Assembly (NCBI GenBank): GCA_025716855.1
Contig: JAIXMQ010000005.1
Span: 558,001 to 622,000 of the forward strand
Length of the DNA: 64,000 bases
Source: Pilaira anomala
Taxonomy: Eukaryota > Mucoromycota > Mucoromycetes > Mucorales > Mucoraceae
Direction of reading: 5' to 3'
Shown piece after piece: positions 10,919 to 23,947 of this stretch; the stretch's first letter is position 1; every line of letters starts with the position of its first letter. Below the pieces are notes generated by a model. The model did not search any database, was not told the DNA's origin, and was given only the letters and a program-made list of their open reading frames with translations. Position numbers and translations under genes: made by a program.

Positions 10919-11338
10919 CTTGGTTGTTTTGTACTAATTTGTTTTGTGTTATATGCAAGAAGAAGAGCTTACACGATAAAAAATCTTAAATTTTTATATC
11001 TTTGAATTTTGTTTGCCTCTCATTGGCTCATATCGTCAATAGGATTTCGCATGGAGCCCTATATTTTTTCGTTGGTCAATCATCCAGTCGTACACATTGA
11101 ACAAGCTTTACATGTGTATATTGGTTACATCTTAAATTTCTTTGTCTTCATCTTGACTATACTGACTTGGGTAGTAGAAGAAGAACTATTTTTGTTTTAT
11201 TCTTTCGTTATTAGTGTAACAATATAATCAAAATGCAAATTCTGTACCACTTTTCTTTGAAAAATAAACCTCATATCCTTCAAAGAGCTTTGCTTGAATA
11301 AAATAGATGGCGTGACACTTGTATATTTTTGACGACTC

Positions 11339-11370
<32 letters not shown>

Positions 11371-13448
11371 TGGTGAAACACTTTTATTGATATTGATTGC
11401 TCTGTAGTTAATTCATTAAAAAAAAAAGCTTGCTTTATGCAAGAATAATGAAATATAATTATATAAGTTATCTAAATGCATGCGAACATTCAAATACAAT
11501 ATATATATAGATCAATGTAATAAAAGAGTACATCATGATCATTATTCAGAGGCAGAGTGTAATAAAGTGACACTCACGGGAATATACTCTTTTTATCCTA
11601 ACAACCCCCGTGTACAAGTTTTGTAACACTCCAAAAAAAAAACGCCTACTTGGCAAAAATAATCATCCTTTTGGAATTAAGCAGCAAGCTAAACTAACAA
11701 GAAAACCTACGAGAAGGATTCGTATTAGACATGTATCTGTTAGATAATCAAATACACATTGGATTTAGAAGTACTCGTAAAAGCATTGCATTCGCATTTA
11801 TTACAAAGACAAAAGCACTTGAAAACATATTAGGCCTGTATTTATCAGGATATATCCACTATAATATTGCTCTTTCAAGTGTTAAATCTCCTACCTCTTT
11901 CGAGCTTTTATTTCGTAGTATTCATTATGTTGAACTACTTTCAGTGAATAATTAAACTTATACTTCAACTGAAGTGTGCTCTACTTTTATTAAAATTAGC
12001 GTTACGGACTTCTTTTTCTTCGCACGCCACATGAATAATCGCAAACAGGTTTATGTAATTTGATCATTTTTTTTTTCAAAACCCCCTCCTTTCATAACCC
12101 CTTCCTTTCATACCCCAAATCTTTCCTTTTAATATCATACTAATCTCTTGTCTGACTAATGTAAAATACCAGACAATAGTCACGTAATACACAACTTTAA
12201 ATCGTGTTATGAATGGTAAAGACCTATCTAGTAACTTTAATACCTAAAAGAAATTCATCTTCTAATAAATCACAATAGAAAATGCTCTTTTCTGTGCAGA
12301 CCGGGTGTGTTAGGATGTGTTAGGTGTTCCGCTTGAGCGTGTTAGGGCGAGATAGCTGTCACCTTTCTTGAAAATTGGATGGCCAATAAAAAAAGGGTAG
12401 CAAAAAGAAGAAGAAAAAAAAGGCGTATTTAGAAAAAGTAGTCGCGTTGTAAAGGCTACATTATATATGATCAGCTTTTGTTCATTTCGTAAGCTCCCAC
12501 AAGACCTTTCTGTCAAGGAACTTTCAATCAGAAATATTGTCAGTGTAAAGAACTTGTCAGTAAAAAAATAAGATATTTTATTATCACTAGACCACAAATT
12601 ACGACTGGATGAAAATATACCTTGGAAAGGATTTCACAAATTATAATCAAAAGAGCCTGCCAATTATTGAATTTGTGTTGCTTTCGGAGCTTTTGAATAA
12701 CAAAAAGTGTAAGTTTTTCTCTTTGAGCATCAACGAAGATAATAAGACTGATGATACTACTACTTCGCAAATATTCTTTGGTAGAGAGTGTTTAAATACG
12801 ATGGAACAATAACAGTTAAAGAGCCCAATTGATTTAACTCACTCAACATCTGCTGTAGAAACATCAAGAGATGAAGAAAGACATTGGTGTGTACTATTAT
12901 GTATCTCGTACTTCCTCGTGTCATATAAATTAGATCTTCATGTAATATCCCAAGTTTTACATTAAATACAAATGCTCATATCCTTTTCAGGGATTTTTAA
13001 AAAGTAGGAAAATATTAACAGTGACATGTCTGAATATAATAATACTTCTCATCGTTGGAATAATGGGATATCTTTGACGGACGCCCGTGCATTTGTATCA
13101 CCAGCAATTAGTGACACCTTACAATGATACCGACTTTATAAATAACTGCTATAGACGATAACCATTTATTATTATTCTACATCTACTGAACCAATGTAAT
13201 CATTATGATGATAATGTAAACCTTGTAGATGCACAAAAAAAACAGAAAAAAAAAAAGGAATATAAACGCATAAATCCTTCCCTTTCAAAAAACAATAATA
13301 AAAAAATTTTGAATGAATTGTTGTAGTTTTTATTTGAATTACAAAAGACTAGTAAAGCAAAACAAAAAAAGAAGAGAGAGAAAGTGACATGATATTTTTT
13401 GATGTAAAATCACACTTTTTAGCAAAAATACTAAAGATATCAAGACAC
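10919..13448. other. Gene-poor region, no convincing gene
   Basis: About 2.5 kb of AT-rich sequence between convergent or divergent housekeeping genes. Short open frames exist but none has recognisable similarity, a splice-consistent extension or biased composition. Notable small features are an imperfect inverted repeat at 11555-11631, a 29-base A tract near 11339 and three copies of GTGTTAGG at 12304-12345. Confidence 0.5.
11555..11631. repeat. Imperfect inverted repeat (GAGTGT...ACACTC)
   Basis: The left arm GAGTGTAATAAAG...CACGGG faces a right arm whose reverse complement is GAGTGTTACAAAA...CACGGG. Total span is 77 bases. It looks like a short hairpin or two facing ends of a decayed element; no coding content. 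Confidence 0.4.
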
Positions 13449-14127
13449 TTATCTGTAACGACGGAGAGAAAGGGTGTTGCGACGCTTCCAGGTGGCACGA
13501 CGACCAGAACCCTTGGTGTTGTTGAAACGATGACCCTTACCGTGACCACGAGACTTACGACCGATGGCAGTAAGACCACGAGCTTCACGACGCTTGTGAA
13601 CGGGGTTAGCGATCCAGTTGATGTGAGCATCACGACGGATAGCCTTGTGAGAAGGATCAACGAGGATAACTTCAAAGTACTTGTAAGTAGCATCTTGGTT
13701 AACCCAGTAAGAGTTCAAGACACGGAGGTTAGCACACTTACGACCGATACGTTCTTCGGCAGTAGAACGGAGAGAACGTTGATACTTGAGTTGGTTAACA
13801 CCCTCATTGACGGGCTTACCATAGGTAGCACCCTTGTGAACAGGTCTCTTACGACCACCACGACGGACACGAATACGGTAGATAACGAAACCTTGCTTGG
13901 CCTTGTAACCTAAACGACGAGCCTTATCGGGACGAGAAGGGCGAGAAGCACGGGTAATGACGTTCAATTGTCTGAATTCCCAACATCTGACACGGAGTAA
14001 GAAACGGGAGACATCAGATTGCTTCTTTCTGGCAAGTTCCTCGAGATACTTGTAGGCTATAAAGAGAAAAAATTCAATTAAAATACTGTCATAATACAGC
14101 ATATATTATTATTAACTTACCACCCAT
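13449..14127 (-). CDS. rpl15: 60S ribosomal protein eL15
   Basis: Two exons (14127-14121 and 14056-13449) give 204 residues, the standard length of eukaryotic L15. The first exon holds only ATGGGTG and the rest, from [15 protein letters not shown] onwards, is one continuous exon. The highly conserved blocks [40 protein letters not shown] and the basic tail [16 protein letters not shown] are present. The protein is a structural part of the large subunit. Codon use is strongly C/T-ending, unlike the neighbouring AT-rich genes, as expected for a highly expressed gene. It is transcribed divergently from the uL22 gene 1.3 kb away. Confidence 0.97.
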
Positions 14128-15419
14128 GACTATTAATTGAATAAATAATAATTATATAAAAAAAAAGATCTGATTAGTACATTGCATTTGGTTTATAATA
14201 ATTGAAAGCGTCGACAGTATTTTTTTTTTTTTTGAATTGTTTTTTTAAAAAAAAAATAGTTGAATCGATCGGATCGATTAAAATCATGTTATTCGTAATG
14301 TGAAAATTAAAATGCTGGAGAAAAAAAAGAAAAAGGGTCAACTGTTTCATCCATCAATTCATCATCCATCCATTTTCAATATCGTTGTTGGGTTCTTTTT
14401 TCATTCCAATTCATAAAAAAAAATAGTATCGACGCTTTCAAAGTTTTTTTTAATCATCTTACCTAAAAGATATGATTAAAGAGGGGGTGTTATGCTTTCC
14501 CAGCGAATTCAAGTCTTTAACATTTTCTCCCCAATTTTTTCGGGTACAAAAAAAAAATATATAGCGGATATTCAATGAGGTTCAATTTCCAAGAAGTTTC
14601 TCAGTTTGGTAAAAGAATATCTCTGTAAAGCATTGGTATATGGATCCAGGTACTCAGTAAAGGTCGCGATTAACTTGTTTCATAATCACTTAAATTAAGC
14701 ATTACATATTGTTATATGTAACATTGTATAATAGCTTAACATATATCAGCGGTACTTGAAGAATTTCAAAAAAGAAAGTTTTATGTAAGCTGAAAAAATT
14801 AAACAAAAACGAAAGATTGGTAAAAAAAAAAAAAAAAAAAAAAAAGTCTATTAGGAATACTTTATAGAATTGTTGGACCCTTATTGCATATAATTGTAAT
14901 TCTTGAAATAAGGTTTTTGACATTTTACAACTTCTTTTAATTATGATACATTTTAAAAAGAGTTAAAAAAAACCCCCCCCCCTTCCCGGGCCGGATCAAT
15001 TTAAGAAGCGCTATTTTCCAAGTTGAGAGGGGATATACCAAACCACAACCAGTGTCATGGTCAATCCTTCCTTTTATTCGACAGTACGTATACCGATAAC
15101 ATGCATGAAGAACTAGAAAATAAAAAGGATAGAAAAAAAAAGGGGGCAGAACACAACATCGATTATATATTTTATAAAGCAAATCCGTATCAACAAATAA
15201 TTTTAAATGGATTGATCTAAAAACCGATAATAATGGATGGAAAAAAAAAATTAAATAATCGATTTTGTGTGTGTGTGTGTGTGTCTATGTGTGGGCCCTT
15301 TTTTTTTTTAAACTTTCAATTCTTATTCTTCATTGTGCATACGAGCTTAAAACAAAAACAAAAATTTAAAGTACTAATTCACAACAACCATTACAACTAT
15401 TTTAGTCTGTTGAGCAACT
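14128..15419. other. Divergent promoter region between eL15 and uL22 genes
   Basis: About 1.3 kb containing T/A tracts, a C9 run near 14973 and a (GT)n run near 15268-15286. I see no gene in it. It must contain promoters for both ribosomal protein genes, but I cannot point to a specific shared factor site. Confidence 0.5.
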
Positions 15420-16184
15420 ATGGTCAGATACGCTGCTACTCCAGCCAACCCCGCTAAGGGTAAGCTTTATTTTTATTTAGACATAACCTATAACAAGTAT
15501 TGACAACTTTTTATTTATTATTCACTTTAGCTTCCAAGTCCAGAGGTTCTTACCTTCGCGTTCACGTAAGTTGATATATAATGAAGTTTTTTTTTTTAAA
15601 AAAAAAGCAACTCTAACCTCTTTATATTTATTATACAGTTCAAGAACACCCATGAAGTCGCTGTCGCTGTCAAGGGTTTGAAGTTAAGCAAAGCTTATGC
15701 TTACCTTAACAACGTTACCGAACACAAGCAAATCATTCCTTTCCGTAAGTTCAACGGTGGTGTTGGTCGTCACGCCCAAGCCAAGGAATTCGGTACCACT
15801 CAAGGTCGTTGGCCCGTCAAGTCTGTCAAGTTCGTCACTGACCTCTTGAAGAATGCTGAGTCTAACGCTGAGGTAAGATATTTGTATAATTTAATAGATG
15901 ATTGATTTATTAATATACAAGTATAATGATTTTTTTTTTAAAAGGCTAAGGGTTTGAATGTTGAGGAACTTTATATCTCCAGCATCATTGTTAACCAAGC
16001 TCCCAAGCATCGTCGTCGTACTTACCGTGCTCACGGTAGAATCAACCCTTTCATGTGTTCTCCCTCTCATATTGAGGTTGTCCTCACTGAAAAGGATGAG
16101 GTTGTTCCTCGTGCTAACGACAAGAAGGTTGTCAAGCTTAACGCTCGTCAATTGGCCCGTAATGCTCGTCTTGCCCGTGCTTAA
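15420..16184 (+). CDS. rpl17: 60S ribosomal protein uL22 (L17)
   Basis: Four exons (15420-15459, 15531-15565, 15639-15872, 15945-16184) give 182 residues, close to the usual 184 of eukaryotic L17. The start [13 protein letters not shown], the block [15 protein letters not shown], the run [20 protein letters not shown] and the hairpin [19 protein letters not shown] are diagnostic. The hairpin extends to the exit-tunnel wall in ribosome structures. Introns cluster at the 5' end, as is common for fungal ribosomal protein genes. Codon use is optimised towards C and T endings. Confidence 0.97.
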
Positions 16185-17500
16185 ATTTTTGTACTAGTTA
16201 CTATATAAAATATATTGTGTTTACCATGGCAACTATCTGTTTTTATTTTTCGATGTGTTTTATTTTTTTTTTATTTTTATGCTTGGGCACGAGAAATGGA
16301 TTATTTCTGAGAAGTTTGTACGCCTCGTGCTAAGTAAATGATATTTCGGTACAAGTGCTCCGACTCTAAATGTCGATTTATATGATTTAATTCCTACAAT
16401 CCCTTTTTACAATAATTAGATATAGTTGAGTGGTTCGTAAAATGTATATAGATTTATTAGCTGGCTTTGCGATATGAAAAAAAAAAAAAAAGGCAACTCA
16501 AGAGATAACTTGATCCGGTTACCTTTTTTTTTCTTTATTAGATTAACGTGTTGCAAACAACATTGGTGCAAAAATATGTTTAATTATTTCTTTTAAGTAT
16601 AGCCTGGAAAAGTTACCATGTAACTTTAAAGAGTTTAATCAAATAGACTAAATCAAGCTTTAGGTGGTCATATGACTTGACAGGTCGTCAGTTTCTTTTT
16701 TGTTAAAAAAAAACCAGACAATATTGAAATATTATGGCAAGTTGCAAAAATAATTTTTTTCGTCTGCAATTATGAGATTGAAATTGAGAAATCTCCATGT
16801 TATATATAATGTTTAACAGCTGTTATAAAAGCCACTGGTTTAAAAAAGAGATATTTGAAAGAGATCAATCCAAAAAAAAAAAAACGTTAATTGTCATGGA
16901 AGAACCTGAGCCAAAAAGACCAAAAAAAAAAAAAAAGGTAATAATATAGCTACTTTTTCATTGATTCGTGTTCAATTGATGACATGTAAAAGCTAATATA
17001 CATTAATACTGTTTATTCTTCAAGAAGTAGACAACTAACTATGACCTTTAATTCAAAAAAAAATAACTCCTGATGTGGTTAATAACGTGTGAATAATACG
17101 CTAATACTTCATTAAAAATCGAATGGTATGCTGTAACACCTTACCGAATTTAGAAGATTATTTGTGATGAGAAAAATAATAAAGAGATTCAAGATGTCAA
17201 CCTGTTTCTTTATACAATATTAAAAAGAAAGAAAGCGCGTGCTTAGTATATACAGTCAACTAGGTTGTCAGTACATAGTCTTCTATCTAATAAATCAAAT
17301 CAAACATGATGTTTATCAGAATAAGGCGGTGTTGCTAAAATGCACCTTTTTTTGTGATATCGTTACACCGTATTGATTTTATTTCTCAATAAAAAAATAT
17401 TTGAACCAATCCAATATCCCTCAGCACTTTTTAAAGTTATTAACAATATAATTTAACTTTTTCTCTCTTCTTTCTTCTTTTCTCTTTTTTTACATACATT
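16185..17500. other. Intergenic region with a possible orphan exon
   Basis: At 16896 an ATG opens MEEPEPKRPKKKKK and is followed directly by a GTAATA donor-like site, resembling a first exon with a nuclear localisation signal. I cannot find a downstream exon that extends it. The rest is AT-rich and without recognisable genes. Confidence 0.4.
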
Positions 17501-17949
17501 ATGTCAGATAATAATAATCCTATTATGCCAGTTAAAGATTCCTCTATTGATATGGGAACAGTTACCGAGGAATTAAAAGTTTCAAAACCCGCTACCGAGA
17601 CCATTACAGAAGAACCAACCGTGACAACAAAAAAATTTGAAGATCAAGATGATGGTGATTCAACAACAACAAGTGAAGACGAAGGAGAAGTTTCGAAAGA
17701 GTTGGGTATGGTTATTAGTGCACTTCAAGATACAGTAAAACAAAATAAAGAGGAGAAGGAAATAGCAGAAGAAAGAATAGTATCACAGGAACAAGATCAT
17801 GAAGAGGAGGAGGAACTTCATAGTTGTGGTGATAATGATAGTGAAACTAAATCAATGACAGATGATAATACTTCTGTAGCTACTTCAGCTTCTACTAGTG
17901 TAAGTCATGAGGAAGAGAAACAATTAGAGGAAAATGATATTACTGCTAG

Positions 17950-17987
<38 letters not shown>

Positions 17988-20555
17988 GTAGTAGTAGTAC
18001 TGTTACTGAGGATGAAAGTAACACTATTCCTCAAACATTTGAAGAAATCGTTCAAGGTGTCTTACCACCAACCCCGGGTGTAGCTCCTCAAAGACAAACT
18101 TTTGATTTAGGTGGTCGTTCAAGCGAAGATGTCGGAGATGTTGAGAGTTACAGCGCCAACCTTATTGCTTTGAATAAAATTGATACCAAAGAGATTAAAG
18201 CAAATTTACTTTCTCCAAGACAACAAGAAAGAGCTGGTAAATATTATATTCTATCATTTTATATTATGTATGCTCATACTATTTAATAGATGAACCTGTT
18301 CTTCGTGCTGTTCGTCACTTATTTAATAATCGATTTATGAAAGCTAAAAAGTTATTTGAAAAACAAGCTGAAACGTAAGTTAGAACACATGGTGAATAAT
18401 TTTTTTAAGAAAAAAAAAACTAAGCTATATATAGTGATCCATTACATGCCCTGGGTCTTGGTTCAATGGCTTTCTTGAAAGGTAAATAATAAAAATACAT
18501 ATATTTATAAAAAATTATTAACAATAACTTTATTTTTATTTTTTATTTTTTTAGCTATCATGGTATGTAGTGCAAAACTTGGATCGATGATATGTGTGTA
18601 ACTCGGTACTAACAAATTATAAAAATAGACTACAGATGATTTAATGTCTAAAAATGCTATTGATGTTCTCACTACAACATATAGTATTGCAAACGCACAG
18701 ATTGATGCCGCCACAAAAAAGTCGGTTGGTGATAGTGTTTATCAAGCAATGAGTTCCTATTATAACTATATTAAATTTACTCGTAAATCAGCTGGATTAC
18801 CTTCCAGTCCTAAACCAGCCACATTAAAATCTCTTCAAAAAGACGGTGTTGATTTCGTTCCTAATGGTGTATTACGTGCTCACGTGGCTAAGGCTGAGTG
18901 CTGTCTTCAAATTGCTATTTTACAATTATTACAAGAGAATGTGATGGGTTACATCAAGTGTGGAATGAATTTAAGACGAGGTATGTGTGTGTGTGTGTGT
19001 GTGTGTGCATGGTATATATATATAGTACTTAATTATTAACCATCCCTTCTTCAAATGCAGCTTATGCAAGTTATAGTCTAGTATGGCAAGAATATAAGCG
19101 CATGGGACAAATTTATAACGATTTTATTGACCGTGATACCATATCCGGAATTCAATTTGGGTAAGTTATAAACATGTGTATATGTACAGATAGATCTACA
19201 GTATCATTTACCCTGCATTTGTATTTAGTATTGGTGCTGTTCATCTTGTTTTATCAACTCTCCCTCAAAAAATTCTTCGTATCGTTTCAGCATTTGGTTG
19301 GAAAGCAGATAAACACCTTGGTTTTGCTTTATTAAAGTTATGTCTGGAAGAAAGAAGAATTCGATCCCCTATGGCTTCACTTATGCTCTTGGCTTATTAT
19401 ACAGTCTTGACTTCTTTATGTCCACAAATCTTATCAAGCGAATATACACAACCTGCAATCGAAACCTTATTAGATGCTCAAAGAACTTACCCCAACTCTG
19501 CATTTTTCTTGTATTTTGCAGGTCGTACTTCTCGTCTTGCACGTAACTTGACTCTTTCAACTCAATCGTTTATATATGCTATTGAGATTAGTAAGAGTGA
19601 ATGGGCAGAAGTAGAAGTATTCCATGCATGTAGTTATGAAATTGGATTTAATTATATGATGGAACATAATTGGGAAGAAGCAACTAAAGTGTTTGATCAA
19701 CTGTATAGAGAGAGATATTGGTCACCTGCCATTTTCCGTTACTTGACTGGTGCTTGTTTAGATATGATGGGTAATCGTACAGAAGCTATTTTAGCTTATG
19801 CGGAAGTACCTCAATTAATGGGATCAAAGACACATAGTACATCATTAATGGAAAAATATGTATTACGTAAAGTGACAGCTTTCCAAGATTGTGGTTATCA
19901 AGATATGGATATGTGTCTTGGTGCATTAGAATACCTTTGTCTCTTTTCAGGCTTTGATTTTATGAGTACAGAATTATTAGAAGAATCACTTGCTAGAGTA
20001 GATGATGCATTAACAAAGATTATGGAAGCCGAAAAGACAGAATTTGGTATTCGTACAAGAGAATTATTACCTGAAACACCTCCACCAAAATATTTTGATC
20101 AACGTGGAGCTTTACTCTTGGTTAAATCTTCTATATTTAATGCTTTAGGACGATTTAAGGAATCAATTATTCATTTAAATTGGATTATTGATCATAAAGA
20201 CCAAATTGAAGTTGATAAATGGATTGTGCCTTTTGCATTTTGGGAAGCCGGTGTTACTGCTTGGGGTATGGATAATAAGGTTCGCAGTAGATCTTTCTGG
20301 GAATCTGCTTTAAAGTTTAGCAAATATGATTTCGAATATAGATTAGCTCTGCGAGTTAATTTAGCTATCACAAAGGCCGAAGAACTTGGTGTTCCAAAAC
20401 CTGAAAACCCTAATCCCGCCAAACGTTATCAAGCCTCAAAGAAAGAACCTATCATTACTTTAGATTCAATCCAAAGTAGACAAAGTACTTCTGATGAACC
20501 TCATGCTGTAACTACCGCTGCTGCTGTTCCTGCTGCTTTTCAAGTCCACATCTAA
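17501..20555 (+). CDS. iml2: Iml2/TTC39 family TPR protein
   Basis: Seven exons (17501-18236, 18290-18374, 18435-18481, 18555-18562, 18629-18980, 19061-19160, 19229-20555) sum to 885 codons, 884 residues. The fourth exon is a micro-exon of 8 bases that restores the frame in FLKAIMTTDD. The first 200 residues are acidic and low-complexity, with a long Thr/Ser run from (ACT)n repeats. After that comes the Iml2/TTC39 domain with HLFNNRFMKAKKLFEK, GAVHLVLSTLPQKILRI and paired TPR-like helices to the end. Yeast Iml2 is a cytosolic and membrane-linked protein implicated in clearing stress-induced inclusions and lipid handling; animal TTC39 proteins are linked to lipid metabolism. The family call is firm, the specific role is not. 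Confidence 0.88.
17949..17996 (+). repeat. (ACT)n trinucleotide repeat encoding Thr/Ser tract
   Basis: Tandem ACT/AGT triplets inside the first exon of the Iml2 gene, giving a run of Thr then Ser in the disordered N-terminus. Confidence 0.85.
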
Positions 20556-21011
20556 AGGGAAAAAAAAAAGTTTTTCTTTTTTTCTTCTCTCTTCTCTTTT
20601 CACACTTAAATATTATAACTAATAACATGTATATTTTTTTTTATCATAAATATTTTATCATTTAAATATTTATTTACCTTCTTTTTTTTTTCTTTTTAAA
20701 AAATAAAAAAAAACCCCCTAATCATTCGGGTAATAACGCTTATTTCAGGTATTTAAAATTTTGTACAAGCTTCGGGACATGTATTTTACATTTTGACGCC
20801 GCTTTGTATAGTTTGTGTTACAAGATACACACAAACATTTTAAAGGCTAAACTACAATAAATTGCATAAAATACGTACCCTTGAAAAAAAAATAAACATG
20901 GATTGGTCAATGTATAATAGACTTAAAATGAGGGGAATAAAAGCAAATTGAATAGTTTATTAAGAATATGTAAATGATGTTGTGAATTAAGAAATTTAAA
21001 TAATGTTTTTT
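20556..21011. other. Convergent 3' intergenic region
   Basis: Lies between the ends of the Iml2 gene and the amino-acid transporter. T- and A-rich with no gene; presumably holds both poly-A sites. Confidence 0.5.
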
Positions 21012-22639
21012 TTATGTTTGTAAAGGAATACAAGCAGGAGCTTCTGAAGACTCTGCAGATGGATGAGCCCAAGAATTAATGTTGACAAATAATGTATAGA
21101 CAGTAATACCTACACCAAAGATGGCCAAAAGAATATCACAGATTTTAGCCCATTTTCTGGTCGTGATTTTATAATGAAACATGCCAGGGAAAATAAAGCA
21201 AAGGGGCATACAAGCAATTGAACCCACAAGAGAAACAAACTTATCCAAGTTCTCTGACCCTACGCCAAAACTAATAGCAGCGCAAACAAGAGGAATAATA
21301 GATCTAGATAAATTCTTTAACCATTTGATTCGAGTACTAGTGCGACCACTACGGCTACCGAAAATACTCTTTTCGATAATCGTTAAAGGAGGATAGAGCA
21401 TGAAGGGGGAAGTTAAGATCATGGCAACTGAATAAAGTAATTGAACTGTAACTGAAAGCGGTACTTTAGGTAAATTAGCAACAACACTAGCTTGTGTATT
21501 TTCACCGAATGCAACATAACCAATAACACCAATTAAAACAAAAATTAATGTAACAATAAGCATACCCAAATTCATAACTGCAGGGAATTTTTTGGGTTCT
21601 TTCATGCCTTCAATTACAGGGATTACCATACCAATACCTTCAAATGAAAATACAGCGGTACCAATCTAGTTGTAAATAATTGAGTCAGTTTTTTTTTTGT
21701 ATTTTTTTTTTTTAAAAAATAAATAAATAAATTACCATCAAACCAAAATCACTCTTATTAATCAAGTGAATATTTGGGCCTGGACCATTTCTAGTGATCT
21801 CATCAGAACAGAAGTAAAGAACAGAAACAAGACCGAAAAGAATGAAGATATCAGCAATAACAGCCAACCAAGATAATTTGGCAATTTTACGTACCCAACA
21901 GATGGGAATAATAACTATTTAATTTTAATTTTTTTTTTAGTATGATATTATATATATTTTGTTTGTTTGTTTGTACCTATTAAAACCATCCAGATATAAA
22001 AGTGGCTTGCAAATGGAGCATTACAATTAGATAAAGTATCAACAGCTAAGCCAATGTTTTCAGAAATAAAAATCAAATAAGAAGCAACAAAACCCATTTG
22101 GGAAACACATAAAAAGAATTGAATTACAATAGCAAGCCATTTACCGTAAAGGGCTTTGGCTACATCACCGTAAGAACCCCCTACCGCTTGTTGTGTTTTC
22201 ACAAGGATCTGAAAGGCCCCTAAACAGATAACAGCAACAGCGATCATAAGACAAATTGATAAGACAAGACCACCCGATACAAAGCTATAAAAACAAAAGA
22301 ATAAGATATACAGAAAAAAAAGTTTACAGAAAAAAAAAGTCAAACTTACGATCCAGGCAAGAAAATGACACCAGTACCAACAAAAGCTTTCAGTAACATA
22401 AACAGGGCTTTACCAGGAGAAGCTGTGCCTTCAGGTACATGTTCGATTTGTTCTTCAGAAATGATACTGCCATTAGCAGCCTTCTCAGCATCTTGTCCTC
22501 CAGGGCCACCATAACCATATCCTCTATCTTCTTGATGAGGTACTGTTGTTTCATATTTGTTACTGTTATTTACAGACATGACACTAAATCCACTATGTTG
22601 ATGTGACATAGGTGGTGGTATCGAATTAGGATTGGCCAT
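21012..22639 (-). CDS. AAAP-family amino-acid transporter (Avt3/Avt4-like)
   Basis: Four exons (22639-22350, 22284-21977, 21914-21736, 21665-21012) give 476 residues. A polar N-terminus of about 75 residues precedes SPGKALFMLLKAFVGTGVIF, the typical first membrane segment of AAAP transporters with its K-x-FVGTG motif. About ten further hydrophobic segments follow, including IGTAVFSFEGIGMVIPVIEG, the conserved Glu-containing segment of the SLC36/Avt3 branch. The C-terminal half contains GSIACMPLCFIFPGMFHY. Family members use a proton gradient to move neutral amino acids, in fungi mostly out of the vacuole. The Avt3/4 placement is by overall resemblance and localisation is inferred. Confidence 0.87.
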
Positions 22640-23947
22640 TTTTTTTTCTTATATTTTGTATTTAGAAAAAAAAAGAAGAAAAAAAAAATAGTGTGGGGTA
22701 AAGAAGAAACTTTTTTTTTTTATCCAAGATGAATTGGCCCTTTATATATCCAATTGCCAAGTAATTTTTTTAGTCTAAAATACAGTTAGTGCATGTAAAC
22801 GACTTTTTCGTCAGATTGCACTTTTTCAGTCCACTGCGGAGGTTGTTTAAAGTAATGAGTTCACAAAAACCCGAGTACTCCGCACTTTTACATTGAGTTA
22901 CTATCATTAAAGAAGTCCAAATAATTAGAAGATTTTTATTTCTTGTGATCCTTCCGTCATTTACATAAAAAAGTTTTGGATTCTCCGATTAAGTTTTTAC
23001 TTTGCGTGAGAAAAATATGTAACCTTCTACATTGGGGAGTGTAAAAAAAAAAAAGGGAAGTAGAAATGGTTTATATTTGGTAAAAAGAAGAAGAAGAACT
23101 TAGATGACCTCATCGTGAAATATATAATGTCTATTATTAAAGCCTACAAAGTAATAGAATCCAAAATAAATCTTACATCCGTTACATTTTCATTTATGTG
23201 CATATCTTTAACGTATAAATGCACATGTGTATTACAGAAGAGCCTTTTCTCTTTTTTCATTTGAAAATACGGGTAATCTTATGAATAAACGACAACTAAC
23301 GCGGTTGTTCAAAAACAATAAGAAACCAATTGTAACTTATTGTTTTTTCCCAATTCTGTACCTTTTTTTTTTTTTGGTAACGAAATATAAACTTGCCCTG
23401 CATTTACTATAATTGTTATAGTTATAATATTATACAATATGTAAATATGAGCTATATAATGAGAATTATTCTATATCGAGATATATCTACATTTAAAAAA
23501 AACACATGACCACTACTAAAAATCTTTACAAAAGGCCAATGACATCAATCTTTTTTTTTTTTTTTTTTGTCGCAGTAGGAGAATGAAATACATCCAAAAC
23601 TGTTGTAATGTTTAAAGCAGTACAGTGCAAGTAAACTTGCACAGGCCGACTTTTACACCTGATCCCACTGTACTGTTATCTGTCAGAAATTCAAAAAACT
23701 CATGTATATACATATTTTTCACTGCTAAAATCAAATCATCCGAAATAAACCATTTAGACATTTTTCAGTTGCTTCTTTTTTTTTATAGGGTATTTTTAAA
23801 CTTTCAAACAAATAACACTTTAAAAAAAAATGGGATAAAAAAAAAGGGGGGGAATGGAGGAGAGGTTGTAACAAGTAAATTGTACCCTTTCTATTTCATT
23901 TTTTTTCTTTCCTTTAATGAACGCGTGTATTGTAGAGAAAGAAACTA
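22640..23947. other. Intergenic region
   Basis: About 1.3 kb without a recognisable gene. Contains a short perfect inverted repeat CAGTACAGTG/CACTGTACTG at 23618-23675 and an 18-base palindrome GTGCAAGTAAACTTGCAC inside it. Otherwise AT-rich. Confidence 0.5.
23618..23675. repeat. Small inverted-repeat unit, possible remnant of a TA-inserting element
   Basis: Perfect 10-base arms CAGTACAGTG and CACTGTACTG enclose 38 bases. If the inner TA pairs are target duplications, the ends would read CAGTG...CACTG, a mariner-like look. It is too short to be more than a remnant. Confidence 0.35.

Noticed and set aside
11009..11955. Small plus-strand ORFs (72 and 74 codons)
   Set aside because: No recognisable similarity, ordinary AT-rich composition, no supporting splice structure.
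12310..12812. Overlapping short ORFs on both strands
   Set aside because: Mutually overlapping, no family resemblance; expected by chance in this composition.
13389..13913. Thr-rich plus-strand ORF of 174 codons
   Set aside because: Antisense shadow of the eL15 coding exon.
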